From assembly GCF_910589235.1 (NCBI RefSeq), contig NC_060969.1, positions 4,490,996 through 4,554,995 of the forward strand: DNA of 64,000 nucleotides. Direction: 5' to 3'. The notes under the pieces were generated by a model. It was not told where the DNA came from. It did not search any database and saw nothing but the letters and a program-made list of their open reading frames with translations. Of the stretch, positions 24,801 through 36,909 are shown in pieces; the first letter of the stretch is position 1, and each line of letters begins with the position of its first letter. A program made the position numbers and the translations under genes. The stretch is from Vespa crabro. Its lineage: Eukaryota; Arthropoda; Insecta; Hymenoptera; Vespidae.

Positions 24801-27118
24801 TTAAATTTGGATGAAATAAAGTCTACGACTCAGCCTAGTACAGCTGCTATTAAAAAGACCAACACACAAATCATCTTTCAAGATGTCAAATCTTTCTTAC
24901 CGCCTGGATTTAAATTATCGAAAGAAGATCGACAGGAAATAACAGAACGTAGTGCTCTGAGCGATATCTTAGCTAAATCAAAGATTGACGTTTCTAAACT
25001 TTTGCCAGCTGATTATAATAAAAAGAAAAATATAGAAGAAGAAATAACAGTTGCTAGTGTCGATTCATCGAATAATTTTACTACAGAAAAGATATCCATT
25101 CAAAATCTTTTTGCCAATTCGAAGTTTGATGTGACTGCTTTGTTACCTCGTGATTATACGGAAAAAGTGACTAATTCATCAGGCTCAAAGAACAATGAAT
25201 CGAGTGATTCTAATAATAACAATTCGACTTTAACGAGCACTGAACCGACTACAGCTAAAGCTGGTGGTTTGAAAATTGTATTTCCTAGCAGACCAGGTGG
25301 ACGAAAACTTGGTCATAAAATTACAACTCCTCAGAGCCATCGAATCGATGGACTTCCTGCAATTACTCCACGTATACAAAAGGGATGGCCAACTAGGTGA
25401 ACATTAATAAACTTCATTAAATTAAATTAAAGAATTAAATTAAAGATTTAAATGTGCTATAAAAGTAATCACTTTTCAATTTTAGAGCTACCACTGAGTT
25501 TACTGGCTGGCCAACTCCATCTACTACTCCAATTTCAATTGAAAAACTCTTGGAAGTCGCTAGAACTGCAACGGATATTTCTGTGAACATGTCAGTCGTC
25601 GAAACTACAAGTGCCGTTTCAATAACGTCTACGACAACTACAACAACGACGACACCAAGATCAACGACTATTGGAATATGCGAGGAAGAGTGTGAAGTTG
25701 CTGGTACTATACGAATAATTGGTAATACTATTTGGGTACCAGAGTTACTCGATCGTAACACTCAGGAATGGCAGCAACTTGCAAACGAGATTGAAAGAGA
25801 TGTAAATTTTTACTAAATGACCTTCCTTCGTGATATATATCGATGTTTTTTTTTTTTCATAACTTTGATCGTAATTATATTTTTTTTTAGATGAATTTCG
25901 TCTTTTCAAAGTCTACAGTTTTAATGAATTGGTATAAAAAGATAAGAATCGATTCGTTCAGGTACGCAATCATAAATATTGACCTTAAAAAAATGCTTAT
26001 TTATTGAAATGAATTTTTCCCTTATCTAATTTTTCAGCCAAGGTAGTATTCTGGTAGACTTTTTCATTGAACTCGTGAACTTACCGCAAAGAATCAACAC
26101 GCAAGAATTGAAAGTAATATTTCACGATTCTTTAAGAACGTATAATTCAAGTCGTTGGAATGAAACTAAGGGGAAAGGAGATATGAAGTTAGGTGTATTC
26201 ACGATAGATCCTAAATCTACAGATTTTGTAGGTAAGTGAAATATCGGGTGTATAATTATTATACATGTGTTACGTTACATTATTTTTTGTTTAGTGATAC
26301 CTAAGGTTCCTTTCTCTAATATAATTGAAAACGAAGATAGATTAATACCTCAGTGGGCAGTTGTTATGATAGTCATTGGTATTGGAGGATTATTATTCAT
26401 TATAGTATTCGGTGTTTCCGTGGTAAGTTAATTAGATTAATTAATTAATTAATAATTAATAGTAATAGTTATCTTAAAGTTCAATATAATGAGAATATTT
26501 TTTGAAATTTTTAGCTGGTCAATCGTCAAAATGGTTCAAAGTTGAAACCCTCTGTGTCTACTATTTATGAAGATGGAATTGGAAAAAATATATTGGGAAA
26601 TTCACATGCAACGTCGTTAAATAGATCTAATGATTATCCGAAGCAAATACATACAATATGGACTGATCCAGATGTCTCGTGGAACGATAAATCATTTGAA
26701 TCGACGTCTAATAAGGTACGTCAATGAAATAATTTTTATGAAAGTTATGTTACACGTAAACATATACGTAATGAGTATTGCCTATCATTAGGAGCATACC
26801 CAAATTTAATTCAAATAATTATCCATTAGATGGCGTTCAACAGTATGACAGTCGATAATCGATATGAATAGTCGATATCAGAAAAATCTATATGTTCTCC
26901 GTAAAGATAATTGGTTAAATAATTTTATCATTTGTTTATACTTTTTACAGGTATTAGTAGACAGATCATTTCAAGAAGGTAAAAAATATAACCTCCACGA
27001 TAGTTGGCGATCTGAATGGAATGGATATTATTCTAATCCATCACACGGAAATAATGATTACGGCGGCTATCATCATCATCATCATCATCAACATCCAGAT
27101 TATGATACGAATTTTTAA
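21561..27118 (+). CDS. SEA-domain single-pass membrane protein, 1055 aa
   Basis: Ten exons: 21561-21645, 23203-23661, 23759-24680, 24773-25396, 25486-25801, 25891-25961, 26038-26231, 26295-26422, 26515-26715 and 26951-27118, summing to 1056 codons. Exon 1 encodes a clear signal peptide (CLFLLVVFFLVGTYC). The ectodomain has a poly-Glu run, a YYYYEDYDNNN stretch, long Ser/Thr/Pro-rich parts likely to be O-glycosylated, and a repeated LLPxDY motif. Exon 7 is a SEA-like module (SILVDFFIELVN, then VIFHDSL). A TM helix (AVVMIVIGIGGLLFIIVFGV, near residues 910-930) follows. The cytoplasmic tail is about 120 aa, ending in a His run and YDTNF. The layout is that of an apical mucin-like membrane protein of an insect epithelium. 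I do not recognise the specific gene. Confidence 0.8.
21646..23202 (+). other. First intron of the SEA-domain gene
   Basis: 1.56-kb intron behind the signal-peptide exon. It contains TA repeats (21820-21850, 22246-22268) and a GA-rich tract (22073-22127), with no convincing ORF. Large first introns often hold enhancers, but nothing here proves it. Confidence 0.6.
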
Positions 27119-27563
27119 AATTGATAACAATAAACTGTTATCTCTGTAATTTATAAGTTAATTTATTCGTGTAGGTATTTACTTCAGACAATCATAACCT
27201 TAAGTAGGTGTAATCAATATGATGCAGTACCCATTAATATGAAAAAGGATTACAAATTTATATAGGAAGGATACAAAATTATTATTAATATTTATAAAAA
27301 ATTAAAAATATTTTTTTTCTTTTAATACGTACTGCAATTATCGTCGAATAATAAACTTTAAATATAAAAAATTTGATTTTTCTACTCTAGTCAAAATAAT
27401 AAATTATTTTAATTTGTAATTATAAAAATAATTAGAAAAGAGGAACATATATCTTATTTTCTATTGAATGGACGATACTACTTACGAAAGACATAATCCT
27501 GAATAAGTACGAAATAATAAAGCATCAGAAGAGAGCAACGAGAGTAAAGATAAGGAACATCAT
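27119..27563. other. Tail-to-tail spacer
   Basis: Space between the stop codons of the SEA-domain gene and SERAC1. It is AT-rich and holds the 3' UTRs of both genes. I see nothing else. Confidence 0.6.
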
Positions 27564-30500
27564 TTATTTTGACATTAATCTATCTGGCCATGTTAGATTC
27601 ATGAATATTGAACTCTTTGTTTCTTTTCGAATTTCTATTTGACGTCGAAGTAAGCATAAAAGCTTTTGATATAAAAACGATCGCCTAAATAACATAAAGA
27701 ATTATAAAGAATTATAAAGACTTTCATCTTTCATAAAACAAACAAAAAAATATTATTGAAAAATCTGTAAGAAAATTACCTATTAGCAGGCTTACAGATT
27801 GTTAAATGATCCTGTGGAATTTCAAAAAATTCACCTACACCAGGATCTGTGAATGAATAATCATATGAATAATCTTGTTATACAAGAAATAAAAAAGAAA
27901 TATTTTCTTAATAATAATATAAAAAACTTCACCTGCTGAATTAGGAGTGACGAATTGAAATGGAAATTTTAAAGCAGTTACCAGGGTAGATTTTGTTTCA
28001 CTGAAACTCACAATATTTATAGGATAATCGTTTAACATTTCAATAAAATCTTTGTGCAATCCAAGAAGATGCGGTGATTCTGTAGAATAGAAATATAGCG
28101 TATAAAGATTAGTTATGCTTTCTTATAAATATTTATATTGTTTTTAAAATAATAATTTACCTTGTCGTAATTCCTGCACCTCTATTGATGGCCATAAAAG
28201 CATTTGTGTTGCTTGCGTTAATGCAGCTATGTGCGAACCACGATGTGGAGTACTATAAAATACTATACCACGTGTATTTTTGCATATGTTATGCTTATCC
28301 CCACTTTTCCATTCTATACAAAGTTAATGGTATATTGTACTGATATATATATATATATATATAAAAAAGCCAAGTATTTACTTATCATTGATCTTTAATT
28401 ATTCACCTTCGACGAGCATTTTTTTAACTAATAAACCACCCATCGAATGACAAACCCATATTATTGGTCGTTTTCCAACATCTGCTATCAATAATTTATT
28501 AATATATTCATTACTTCTTTCACTGATCGTACTCCTACAAGAATTAATAAACTAATAAATATTTAAATGTACATGATATTTATATAGATATCAAATAATG
28601 TTTACTATTTACTTCAAGCTCTCTATTGGACACAAAGGAGTCCACATTGATAAATTTGTCTCATAATTAACACCGAGAATTCGAAGGTATGGTACATCTC
28701 GAGGCAACCAATCCATTGGCCAACATTGTGTTCTATAAATTTTATCATGCTCTAAATCATTCATACAAGCATCATCTCTAAAAAAAAAAAAAACATTGAT
28801 TTTTAAAAAAGAATTCACATTATTTTATTAACAATAATAATTTGAAATAATTTGCAATTGTTAAGAAATATTCAAATGAAAATTATTGTATAATGATCAA
28901 TATTTATAATACATTACCCTTTACAAGTAAATGGACCAGTTAATTGATAATTAATATTTACAGGACAATCATCAAGTATCACCTCGTAATCTCTGCCTAA
29001 TTTTTTCCATGCACGTATTTGCAAATCATAAGCCAAATCTTTGAAAAATTCTTTGGGATAATCACTGATCAAAGTAGACATATGACTATTTTCATGTTTT
29101 ATATTAATAGGATCTATATTTATTACATAAAAAATCACACATATTATACAAAATTGATGTAGGACATTTTCTTCTAAATTAATTATCCATACCAGTGACA
29201 AACCTTCGTATTTATATGTATCATTATTTATATCTCTCTGTCTCCATGTTACAAATACTCCACCAAGTAAACCATGCAAAAAGATAACATCTAGTTTTGA
29301 TGTTGTATCAGTTCTATGCAATGGATGAAGAAGATATACATGTCTATGATATTTGATATGTTTATTTTTATCTATATCTAAATTTGCTAAAGCACATCCT
29401 GCAGGTACTGATAATCTTATATCTTTATTCTTAGACCATGTGACTAATATACTCAACCAACCTAAAAAGAAATCGATGATATTAAATGATTCTCAGTGAT
29501 AACAAAAGAAAAAACAGATTATTTATTTATTTTAGTAATGTCTAACCTGATCGAAAAAAATCATCTAAATATTCAGTGTGAAGTGATATATTAGAAAGTA
29601 TATTGGCAAGTATTATACACATGTCAATATTATCACTGAAAATTTTGTAAATTAACATAAGTATCTGAAGACCATTGGCATTTACAATATCTGAAAAAAA
29701 AGCAACAAAATCATAAGAATATAGTAAACAAAAATTATATATTGTTTAATGACAACAATCAATTGCTTAATCTTTTATACCTTTACTATACTGTTCAAGA
29801 GAGGAATGATGATAAATTGTTTGGACACAGTTTTGAAGTAATTCTTCATTCCATATAATTGTTGGAGGAATTGCCAAACCCATACTTGGTAAATCATGTT
29901 CAAACATTAAACCATCCTATGACATATATTTTATCATAGATATATTATTCTTATTTTGTATTTGAAATTTCTACTTACTCTAAATAAATCTCCAAATTTT
30001 TTCTGAAGAAACTGTGTAAGACACGGATGTAATTTATTACATAATGAATTTAAATGTAACAGCATATTATGGACTTTCTCAATTACATCCTGTAAGAATA
30101 ATTTATATTAAGTATTATTTTAAATGTTTATGGAATCTACATATACAAGAGCTATTAGTCTTTTTAGCATCATATCTAAAGCTAATATTATGTACAATTT
30201 ACATACATGCAAATTATATTCCATATGAAAATAAGGTGGTTTTAAGAAAAAGCGTTGATCAACATTTGGTGTACGTGCAAGAGCAATAGCTGTCCTAGCA
30301 TCTAACATCTGTGCCATATTTTGATAATGCCAATCTAAAAATTGTTTTTATGTTATAAAAATTTTTTCAAACAAAATATGACAGCTATTTGCTGATACTA
30401 CATAGATAATAATCTAGAATCTTAACATATATATATTTATATATACATTACTTATTTTTATTTTTATTTACCTTCTAAATAATTTAGAGAACATAAAGCT

Positions 30501-31156
30501 GTCGCAGCTCTTATTCTTTCATGCTCATCACCAAAACGAGCTACATTAAAAAATGCATATGCTAATTTTCGATTTAACATTTTCCATCTCTCTGTTATAA
30601 TATCAACCATTATAGGTACAATATTAGTTACATTATAACTGAATCTAACTAAAATATTAGTTACATCATGATTATCTGCAGATTGCCTTTCTGATGTATA
30701 TTGATTTTCCTTTTCATGAAATGTAAAGATATCTAAAATAAAATTATTATAATAAATTATTATATTAAATATTATAATATAATAAAAGACAGCAATTTAT
30801 GATAAGTATGATATAAAAATATTATGTTGAATTTTTACCTTTGTATTGAGGTTTATCAATATATATGTATGATTTGCGTGTTTGTTCTAAATTAAGAATA
30901 TCTGTTGTTACAGTGGATCGAAGAATCTGTGATGTTTGTCGCAGTTGATATAAAAACCAGCAACCACTATATAAAATATGATTAAAAATATAAAAAAAAA
31001 AAAAAAATGATACAATAACATTTATTTTATTATCTTAACCTTATAATTTTATTATCTTAACCTGTGTAAAGTAAAACAAACATACCCTATGAATACCATG
31101 CAAGTACCACTTGATATCAAATAATACAAGCATTTTTTGTAAGTTCTTAAACGCAT
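27564..31156 (-). CDS. SERAC1: SERAC1, serine active site-containing protein 1
   Basis: About ten exons on the minus strand from the ATG at 31156 (MRLRTYKKCLYYLISSGTC, a short basic then hydrophobic membrane anchor) to the TAA at 27564. The N-terminal half is armadillo-like helical sequence. The alpha/beta hydrolase part begins with DVIFLHGLLGG and TWRQRD (28914-29456), continues with CWPMDWLPRDVPYLRILGVNY (28609-28818), the nucleophile elbow PIIWVCHSMGGLLVKKML (near 28440-28480), and FYSTPHRGSHIA (near 28230-28260). It ends with HLTICKPANRRSFLYQ. SERAC1 works at mitochondria-ER contacts in phosphatidylglycerol remodelling and affects cholesterol trafficking. The elbow reads CxSxG, so the first Gly of the classical GxSxG is Cys here. 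The gene is head to head with DENND10. Confidence 0.93.
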
Positions 31157-31639
31157 TTTGTCAAAATTATTATTATTAAATCCAATATTACAATATTATC
31201 AGAAGATATAGTGCGATTTAATCGACTTCAGTTTTATCGTGCGTCATGGATTTTCGTCGTCATACCTGTGTGATAAAACAGATAAATATTTAATATTTTA
31301 AACATATTATATATAAAAAGAAATATCGAGATACTATTGCGATTTTAAAGTTTAAATTTAAAGTCTAATATTAGCCACTTTTTACAACATTATGCTTCTT
31401 TCAAATTATTATATCAAAATATATAAACTATTATAGAGTACTTGCAAAACTAACCTTAACAATAATATTTGTAAATATAACACTTTATAATTTGATAATA
31501 TCAATCGAATGACTATCTAAATTCCATTATCTACGATATGTCATTTACTTACACTAAACATATGAGATTATAACTATATATACACGCAACAAAAAAATGT
31601 TATTTTTTTTAGAGATAATGTACGACTAATTTTCTCGAT
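31157..31639. promoter_or_regulatory. Divergent promoter region, SERAC1 / DENND10
   Basis: 483 bp lie between the start codons of two housekeeping-type genes on opposite strands. The region is AT-rich, without a distinctive TATA box or CpG island. Shared regulation is an inference from the spacing. Confidence 0.5.
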
Positions 31640-33034
31640 ATGGCACCGCTCACAGATTTATTGTCCTGTAGTATAATCGGTAAGTTTAGAATTTCTATAT
31701 ATAAGATAATATATATGTATATATGTATATATTAATTATAAAAAACAAATATAAATATTTAATACGTATTTATTCTAAGAAAATAATTTGAAATGATTAT
31801 TTTTAGAAAAAGATCACAACGGTGATATACTTTGGACATGGTCATATCCTACAGTCTCAGAATCACAAAAAGTCATTGTCAAAAGAAAATGTAATTTAGG
31901 ACTTGAGCATAATTCTCCCCAAACTTTTATTTGCGCGAGACATGGTCAAACTTGGTTTTATTTACACTGTAGTGAAGTATTTGATTCTGACAGATTGCCC
32001 AAGGTAATACATACATATATATACATATGTGTATTAAAAGTATATGATAAAATAACCAATAGATAACTTTGTTATTAGGTCAAACAATTTGCATTAGTTT
32101 TATTTGCAAAAGATTTTAATCCACAAAAGTATGAAGTACTGTCACGTGTCTTTAGTAAAATGTATTGCAAGACAGGAAAACCAACAGAGATTTTACAATT
32201 ATATCTTTCCGTCTTTACAAAGGGATCATGTTCGACCCAAGAAAATGGAACATTTGTGTCTGATGACTTTAGCAGTCGTACAATAATTAATACAAATGTT
32301 AGAGAGTTAATAAAAACATTTGAATTAGAATCGATTTTAATATATACTGCTCTCTTGTTAAAAAAAAGAATAGTAATATATCATCATAGCTTAGAACAAT
32401 TACTTAAATGGATGAAAACTTTTCCTGCTTTAATGAAACATCGCAAAATTGAGGAAAATTTATATCCATGGATCGAGTTGGTAAATGATGAGCTACTTGA
32501 CTTGAAGGTATATATGTGTTACAAAGAAGATTACTATCTTTTTATCATTTAAACATTGAAAATACATGATTTTGTAGAAACAATCATACTATGTAGCAGG
32601 ATGTAGAAACAGTGCAATTTCTTCAAGGACAGATCTATATGATTTATTAGTTAATATACCTGCTAGAGAAATCACTGTTGCTCCACATGCGAAAGGTAGA
32701 GAAAAAAGTTTTCTCAGTTTCTTTTTTCTATAGAACTTATAACTATAATCTTTGTTTCACAGAGAGTTTCACTATGACAAAAACGCATAAGGAAATAGCA
32801 TTGTTTATGGTACAACTATGCGAAAATCAAAGCAATACAGAATTACAAATAATATCCGAGATTAATGAAAAAACAAAAGATTTATTAAATCAATTAACAT
32901 CTTTGGCTACAACTGAAACATCGGATGGAAAAAAAATGGTGTCGATTCAAGCATTCAAAGAAAAAGACTTACCACAAGCCGTCGAAAGTTTTTTAATTAA
33001 TTTAGCCATAGCTGAAAATTTATTCATATTGTAA
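31640..33034 (+). CDS. DENND10: DENND10 (FAM45), DENN-domain protein
   Basis: Five exons (31640-31679, 31807-32003, 32079-32507, 32578-32695, 32763-33034) sum to 352 codons including the stop. The N-terminus has the family pattern IEKDHNGDILWTWSYP, followed by an FYLHCSEVFDSDRLPKVKQFALVLFAKDFNP-type uDENN part. A cDENN core follows (LIYTALLLKKRIVIYHH, then FPALMKHR), then YYVAGCRNSAI and a DLYDLLVN region. The C-terminal segment is helical. DENND10 is a late-endosome regulator linked to Rab27 and to multivesicular body and exosome dynamics in mammals. Length and order agree with the family's usual 350-360 aa. Confidence 0.92.
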
Positions 33035-34068
33035 TATATTTTTTGAATTTGAGTTATGCGAAACCATTACGCAATTTTCCAAATAAAATAAACCTCTTTA
33101 TGTAACCAAATAAATTGTTACAACTTGCATATAATATATAAAGTATATATTTCATTTAGAATGAATAAACAATTCGACATTGTTATAGTCTTTCCGAAAA
33201 AATCTAAATAAATTAATGAAGACTATTAACATAAATGATGTTGCTTTGTTTCGTTCACATCGAAAATGTCACATTTCAATTGCGCGCTCAAATGAATGTT
33301 TTCATAGCGCGCGAAAATTTGAAATTTGATGCAAATGACATTATACGCATGTGTTATATGTATAATTTTTTTTGATAAAATAACAAATAATTAACAATTC
33401 GAACAGATGATAGAAGAAGGATGTGATATGGTCAACCGTGCTAGGCAAATTTTATAATAAAAAAAGATTAATAATATATTTTTTAATCAAAAACTTATTA
33501 CACAAGCATTTTTAGTATACAAGATCTATACGTATACTTAGGCTGTTATGAATGAATTCATTTTTTCTATGAATTCATAGTATTTTATGCGTATTTCTTT
33601 GAATAAACATTCATATATTTACAAAAATATATAAAATATATTAATCTCTAAAACATTTCAAAACAAATACAGAAACGTTTACTATCATGCAAATATCCGA
33701 GTGCAATAATAGTGAAAAATTTATATAACTTTTTTTTTAATTAAAAACAACTTTTAAATACTGTCGCCTGCTTACTAATATTTCATAATACTGACAAAGA
33801 TGATAAACAATAGTATGCGAATATCAGCAATAATAATTAATTAATAATAGTAAATAAGAGATTCATATTATCGAATCGAAGCTGTTAAATATGGTTTACG
33901 ATTTCCAATCAGTTTTCGATATTGCCTTCTTTTCAATAATCTCTTTTCTAATAAGGAAGCCACATCAAAAACTGATTATTTAAATCCTTCAATTAAAAAC
34001 GCTCCCTAACGACCAACTTTGAAAGACTTTCGAAGACTTTCGAAGTAGACTACTACGAGAAAATTTGA
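33035..34068. other. Tail-to-tail spacer with one CDE/CHR-like element
   Basis: AT-rich region between the 3' ends of DENND10 and the chitin-binding gene. Apart from the element at 33309-33323 and likely 3' UTRs, I see no gene. Confidence 0.6.
33309..33323 (+). promoter_or_regulatory. CDE/CHR-like element, orphan
   Basis: GCGCG, AAAA, TTTGAA: the same exact layout as at 7169 and 8861. There is no adjacent protein-coding start. It lies 275 bp past the DENND10 stop. It could drive an unannotated transcript or be chance. A second GCGCGC lies 28 bp upstream. Confidence 0.35.
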
Positions 34069-35396
34069 TCAATTTCTCGATAGTTTCGATGATTCCTTAT
34101 TCCCAGTGACTTGTTCAAGTTCAATACCATCGTATTCAGGAGCTCCAGCATTATCATAGTATGCGTAATCATAATCATTTTTTTTCCCTGATTTTGATCG
34201 AGCAGTTGAACTGCTAACAAATCTGGTAGTGGATGTGAAAGGTCTAGCCGATCCACTGACATACGTGCTACTTCGAGGAGTTGTATTTATTGACGATGAC
34301 TTTTGAGCGTTACTGCTGAAGCTGTTTGGATTATACGTGGTTGCACTAGCTTGTCTCCTGTTTGAATAGAAAAGAGAAAGTACGGATAATGTAATTGAAT
34401 GATGACATCGTTAAGAATATTCTAATTGTATAATAAACATAGGCACGCGTCGACCTACCTAGGAACAGGTGTCGTAGATCTGGGTGTCTCAGCCAAATGA
34501 TTTATACTCGCAGGACTGAAACCTATACCTACTGAAGCTCTTCCGAAATCGTAATTATCTGTACTAGTCTCAATATAATATTTGCCACTGTTCGAGCTCT
34601 CATAATTGTTGTACTGCGTTCCCTTTTTTGACGTTTTTGTACTGTCATAATATTGAGTAGAAGATTTGATTGACTGCTCGTTCTTTTCGTAATACTGATT
34701 GTTATCCGATGATTGTTGACTGTTATAGCGATCGTTGCTTCGAGAAACCGATTGTGCCGGACTGTTGTCCGTATGAACATACTTTTTCGTTGGTGGACTA
34801 TAGGTAGTTGGAGCGTAACTGCTTCCTGCATAATTTGTGAAATATTTCGAGGTGGTCTGACTTATTTCTGATGTAGTGGAACTATGCCCATTTCTATACT
34901 GTTCGCTAGCACTACCATAATTATTGTCATAGACTGTAGCAGCAATAGTTGTTGATTGACGGTATCCTCCATTATTACCGTTAGCACGTTGGACGTTATA
35001 ATTTTTCTGATAATTTGTATAATCACTCGCTTGATAATTCGTGCTAGGTAATGCAGTACTGGACTGTGTGAACTGTCCACCATTGTAAGGTTGATATCCA
35101 TTTCTGTTGCCATTACCATTGTAATTCGTTGTCCTTAATGTAGTGCTAGGTGTATAAGATCCTGAATTATCCTGATTGTAATTGTTGTTCGTGTTGTAAG
35201 TATTGTAAACCGTTGCCTTGGCGGTAGAACTTGATGGTTGGTAACTGCTGTAAGAATCTTGATAATTCGTGTTAGGTCGATAAGTCGAGGACGCAGTCAC
35301 GGTATATTTTTGAATATTCTGATTCCTGTTGTAGCTCTCTTGAGGTCGAATTGTGGAAGATGAACCGGAGGTAGTCGATCGTTGATTGTAATTGTT

Positions 35397-35441
<45 letters not shown>

Positions 35442-36653
35442 ATTGTTATTGTTATTGAAAAAATTTCCATTATAATTATTCTGACTATTATAAGTCGATG
35501 ATATAGCCGTGCTTGATACAGGATAATCGTTGGTGTTTCCATTGTAGGGTTGTTTCCTACTCACCTTTCTGATACCCGTCTTCTTTTTCTCTGTAGTCAC
35601 TGTTTCATCTTTGTAAGATCTTTCGTTATCATAATTATCCTCTTTATTTGTCCTATGGTTATAAAAACCAACTTTGCTATTACTATGTAAAACTTCTCGA
35701 TTATTGTTGTTGTTGTTATAATTAGCAGAAGAAACTCTATTGAGTGCATTTGCTGATGATCGCACTGGATCATTGCTTTCACTTCGTTGAAGATTATCTT
35801 GAGGTTCATCATCGCTACGTATTGTATCGTAATGTGGAGATTCTAATCCTGAACCAAGTCTATACAAATCAAAATTATCGCTGGCGTAATAAAGAGTCGC
35901 AGCTTCGCAATCTACGTCATACCAATCTGCACACGTTTGACTCTCTTGATCGAAAGCAGTATCATTTGGACATAAAAACCTGAAAACGAGATGTAATTTT
36001 ATTTAAATGTTCTTAAAAGAAGATAGAAAGATAGAGGAACTCACTTATAATCTTGGATACTGCCAGATACAGAAACGCAAACGTGAAAAACTTGACAATC
36101 TGTTTCTGGATCAGCATAATAGCTACCAACTATTTTGTTACGACATGTAAACGCAGTTTCCGGCATGTATTGCTGAGAATATCTCGGTGGAGGTCGTTGA
36201 AGAGCCAATGTTGTACCCCATAATATAACCACTGAAATCCGATGTAAGATTGATGAGTGAACGTGTCAATTTTATAAAGATTACATTGTTAGATACATAT
36301 GCTTAAAAAGATTTACGATACGATAGTCTCAACGGATGGAGATGTATCCTTCCACTAATAGATTTAGAAAACACAAGTATCCAAGCAAGTACGATAAAGA
36401 ACACGCACAATCCTGATATTAAATGGTTCGCTAATTTTCCGTCCTCGTTATCATCAATGGGAACGGAGTTGATATAGTACGTTATTTTTATGAAAGCTTT
36501 AATTTTTTTTTACAGAACGATGAATCTCAGTATACCAATATGAACTATCGTAGTAAATCATAAAGCAAATATTCCAGTAATAAAAATGATAAAATATCCT
36601 TTTTCTTCGAACGTACCCGGAAGAATAAGAAGGCATGGTCCTAAAGACTTCAT
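34069..36653 (-). CDS. CPAP1-type chitin-binding secreted protein, 677 aa
   Basis: Four exons (36653-36617, 36231-36045, 35979-34459, 34357-34069) sum to 678 codons. Joining exons 1 and 2 gives a signal peptide, MKSLGPCLLILPVVILWGTT. Residues about 35-95 form one type-2 chitin-binding (peritrophin A) domain with six Cys: FTCRNKIVGSYYADPETDCQ, VFHVC, FLCPNDTAFDQ, TCADW, VDCE. The rest is low-complexity Ser/Thr/Tyr/Asn sequence with NYQ-type repeats and a long Asn run. The C-terminus is the more conserved-looking YDYAYYDNAGAPEYDGIELE. One CBD plus a long disordered tail is the CPAP1 layout, known for cuticle-associated extracellular matrix proteins of the epidermis. The exact CPAP1 member is not assigned. 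Confidence 0.88.
35398..35456 (-). repeat. Coding trinucleotide repeat (poly-Asn)
   Basis: GTT repeats on the plus strand read as AAC/AAT codons on the minus strand. They give a run of about 20 Asn within the chitin-binding protein. The run is nearly pure AAC in its middle, so length polymorphism is likely. Confidence 0.9.
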
Positions 36654-36860
36654 GATCGTCTTCGTTGAATTCGTATAAAGTGAAGATTTTCGCAGTCGAT
36701 GATCACCTTCGTGAACGAACTCTTAAAGACGACTGAGGTCTTGCCAAGGGAGTTCTGTGACGGAGATGTGCGCAACTTTCTGAGAGGATGGGATATCAGG
36801 GCCCGAGGATGGTAGTAGGGGGCCGCCTCAGGTCTAAGAGAGAATGTACGCGTATGTACG

Positions 36861-36866
36861 TATATA
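36861..36866 (-). promoter_or_regulatory. Candidate TATA box for the chitin-binding gene
   Basis: CCCCTATATACG on the minus strand, 208 bp before the start codon, in a locally GC-richer stretch where a TATA is less likely by chance. Confidence 0.45.
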
Positions 36867-36890
36867 GGGGAGAAGAAGAAGAAGAAGAAG

Positions 36891-36909
36891 ACGTAACATA
36901 GCGTTACGT
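36891..36909. promoter_or_regulatory. Inverted repeat with bZIP-like half sites
   Basis: ACGTAAC-ATAGC-GTTACGT is a perfect 7-bp inverted repeat with a 5-bp spacer. The right arm continues to TTACGTCA, a CRE/bZIP-type octamer. It lies about 25 bp upstream of the candidate TATA box. Confidence 0.45.
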
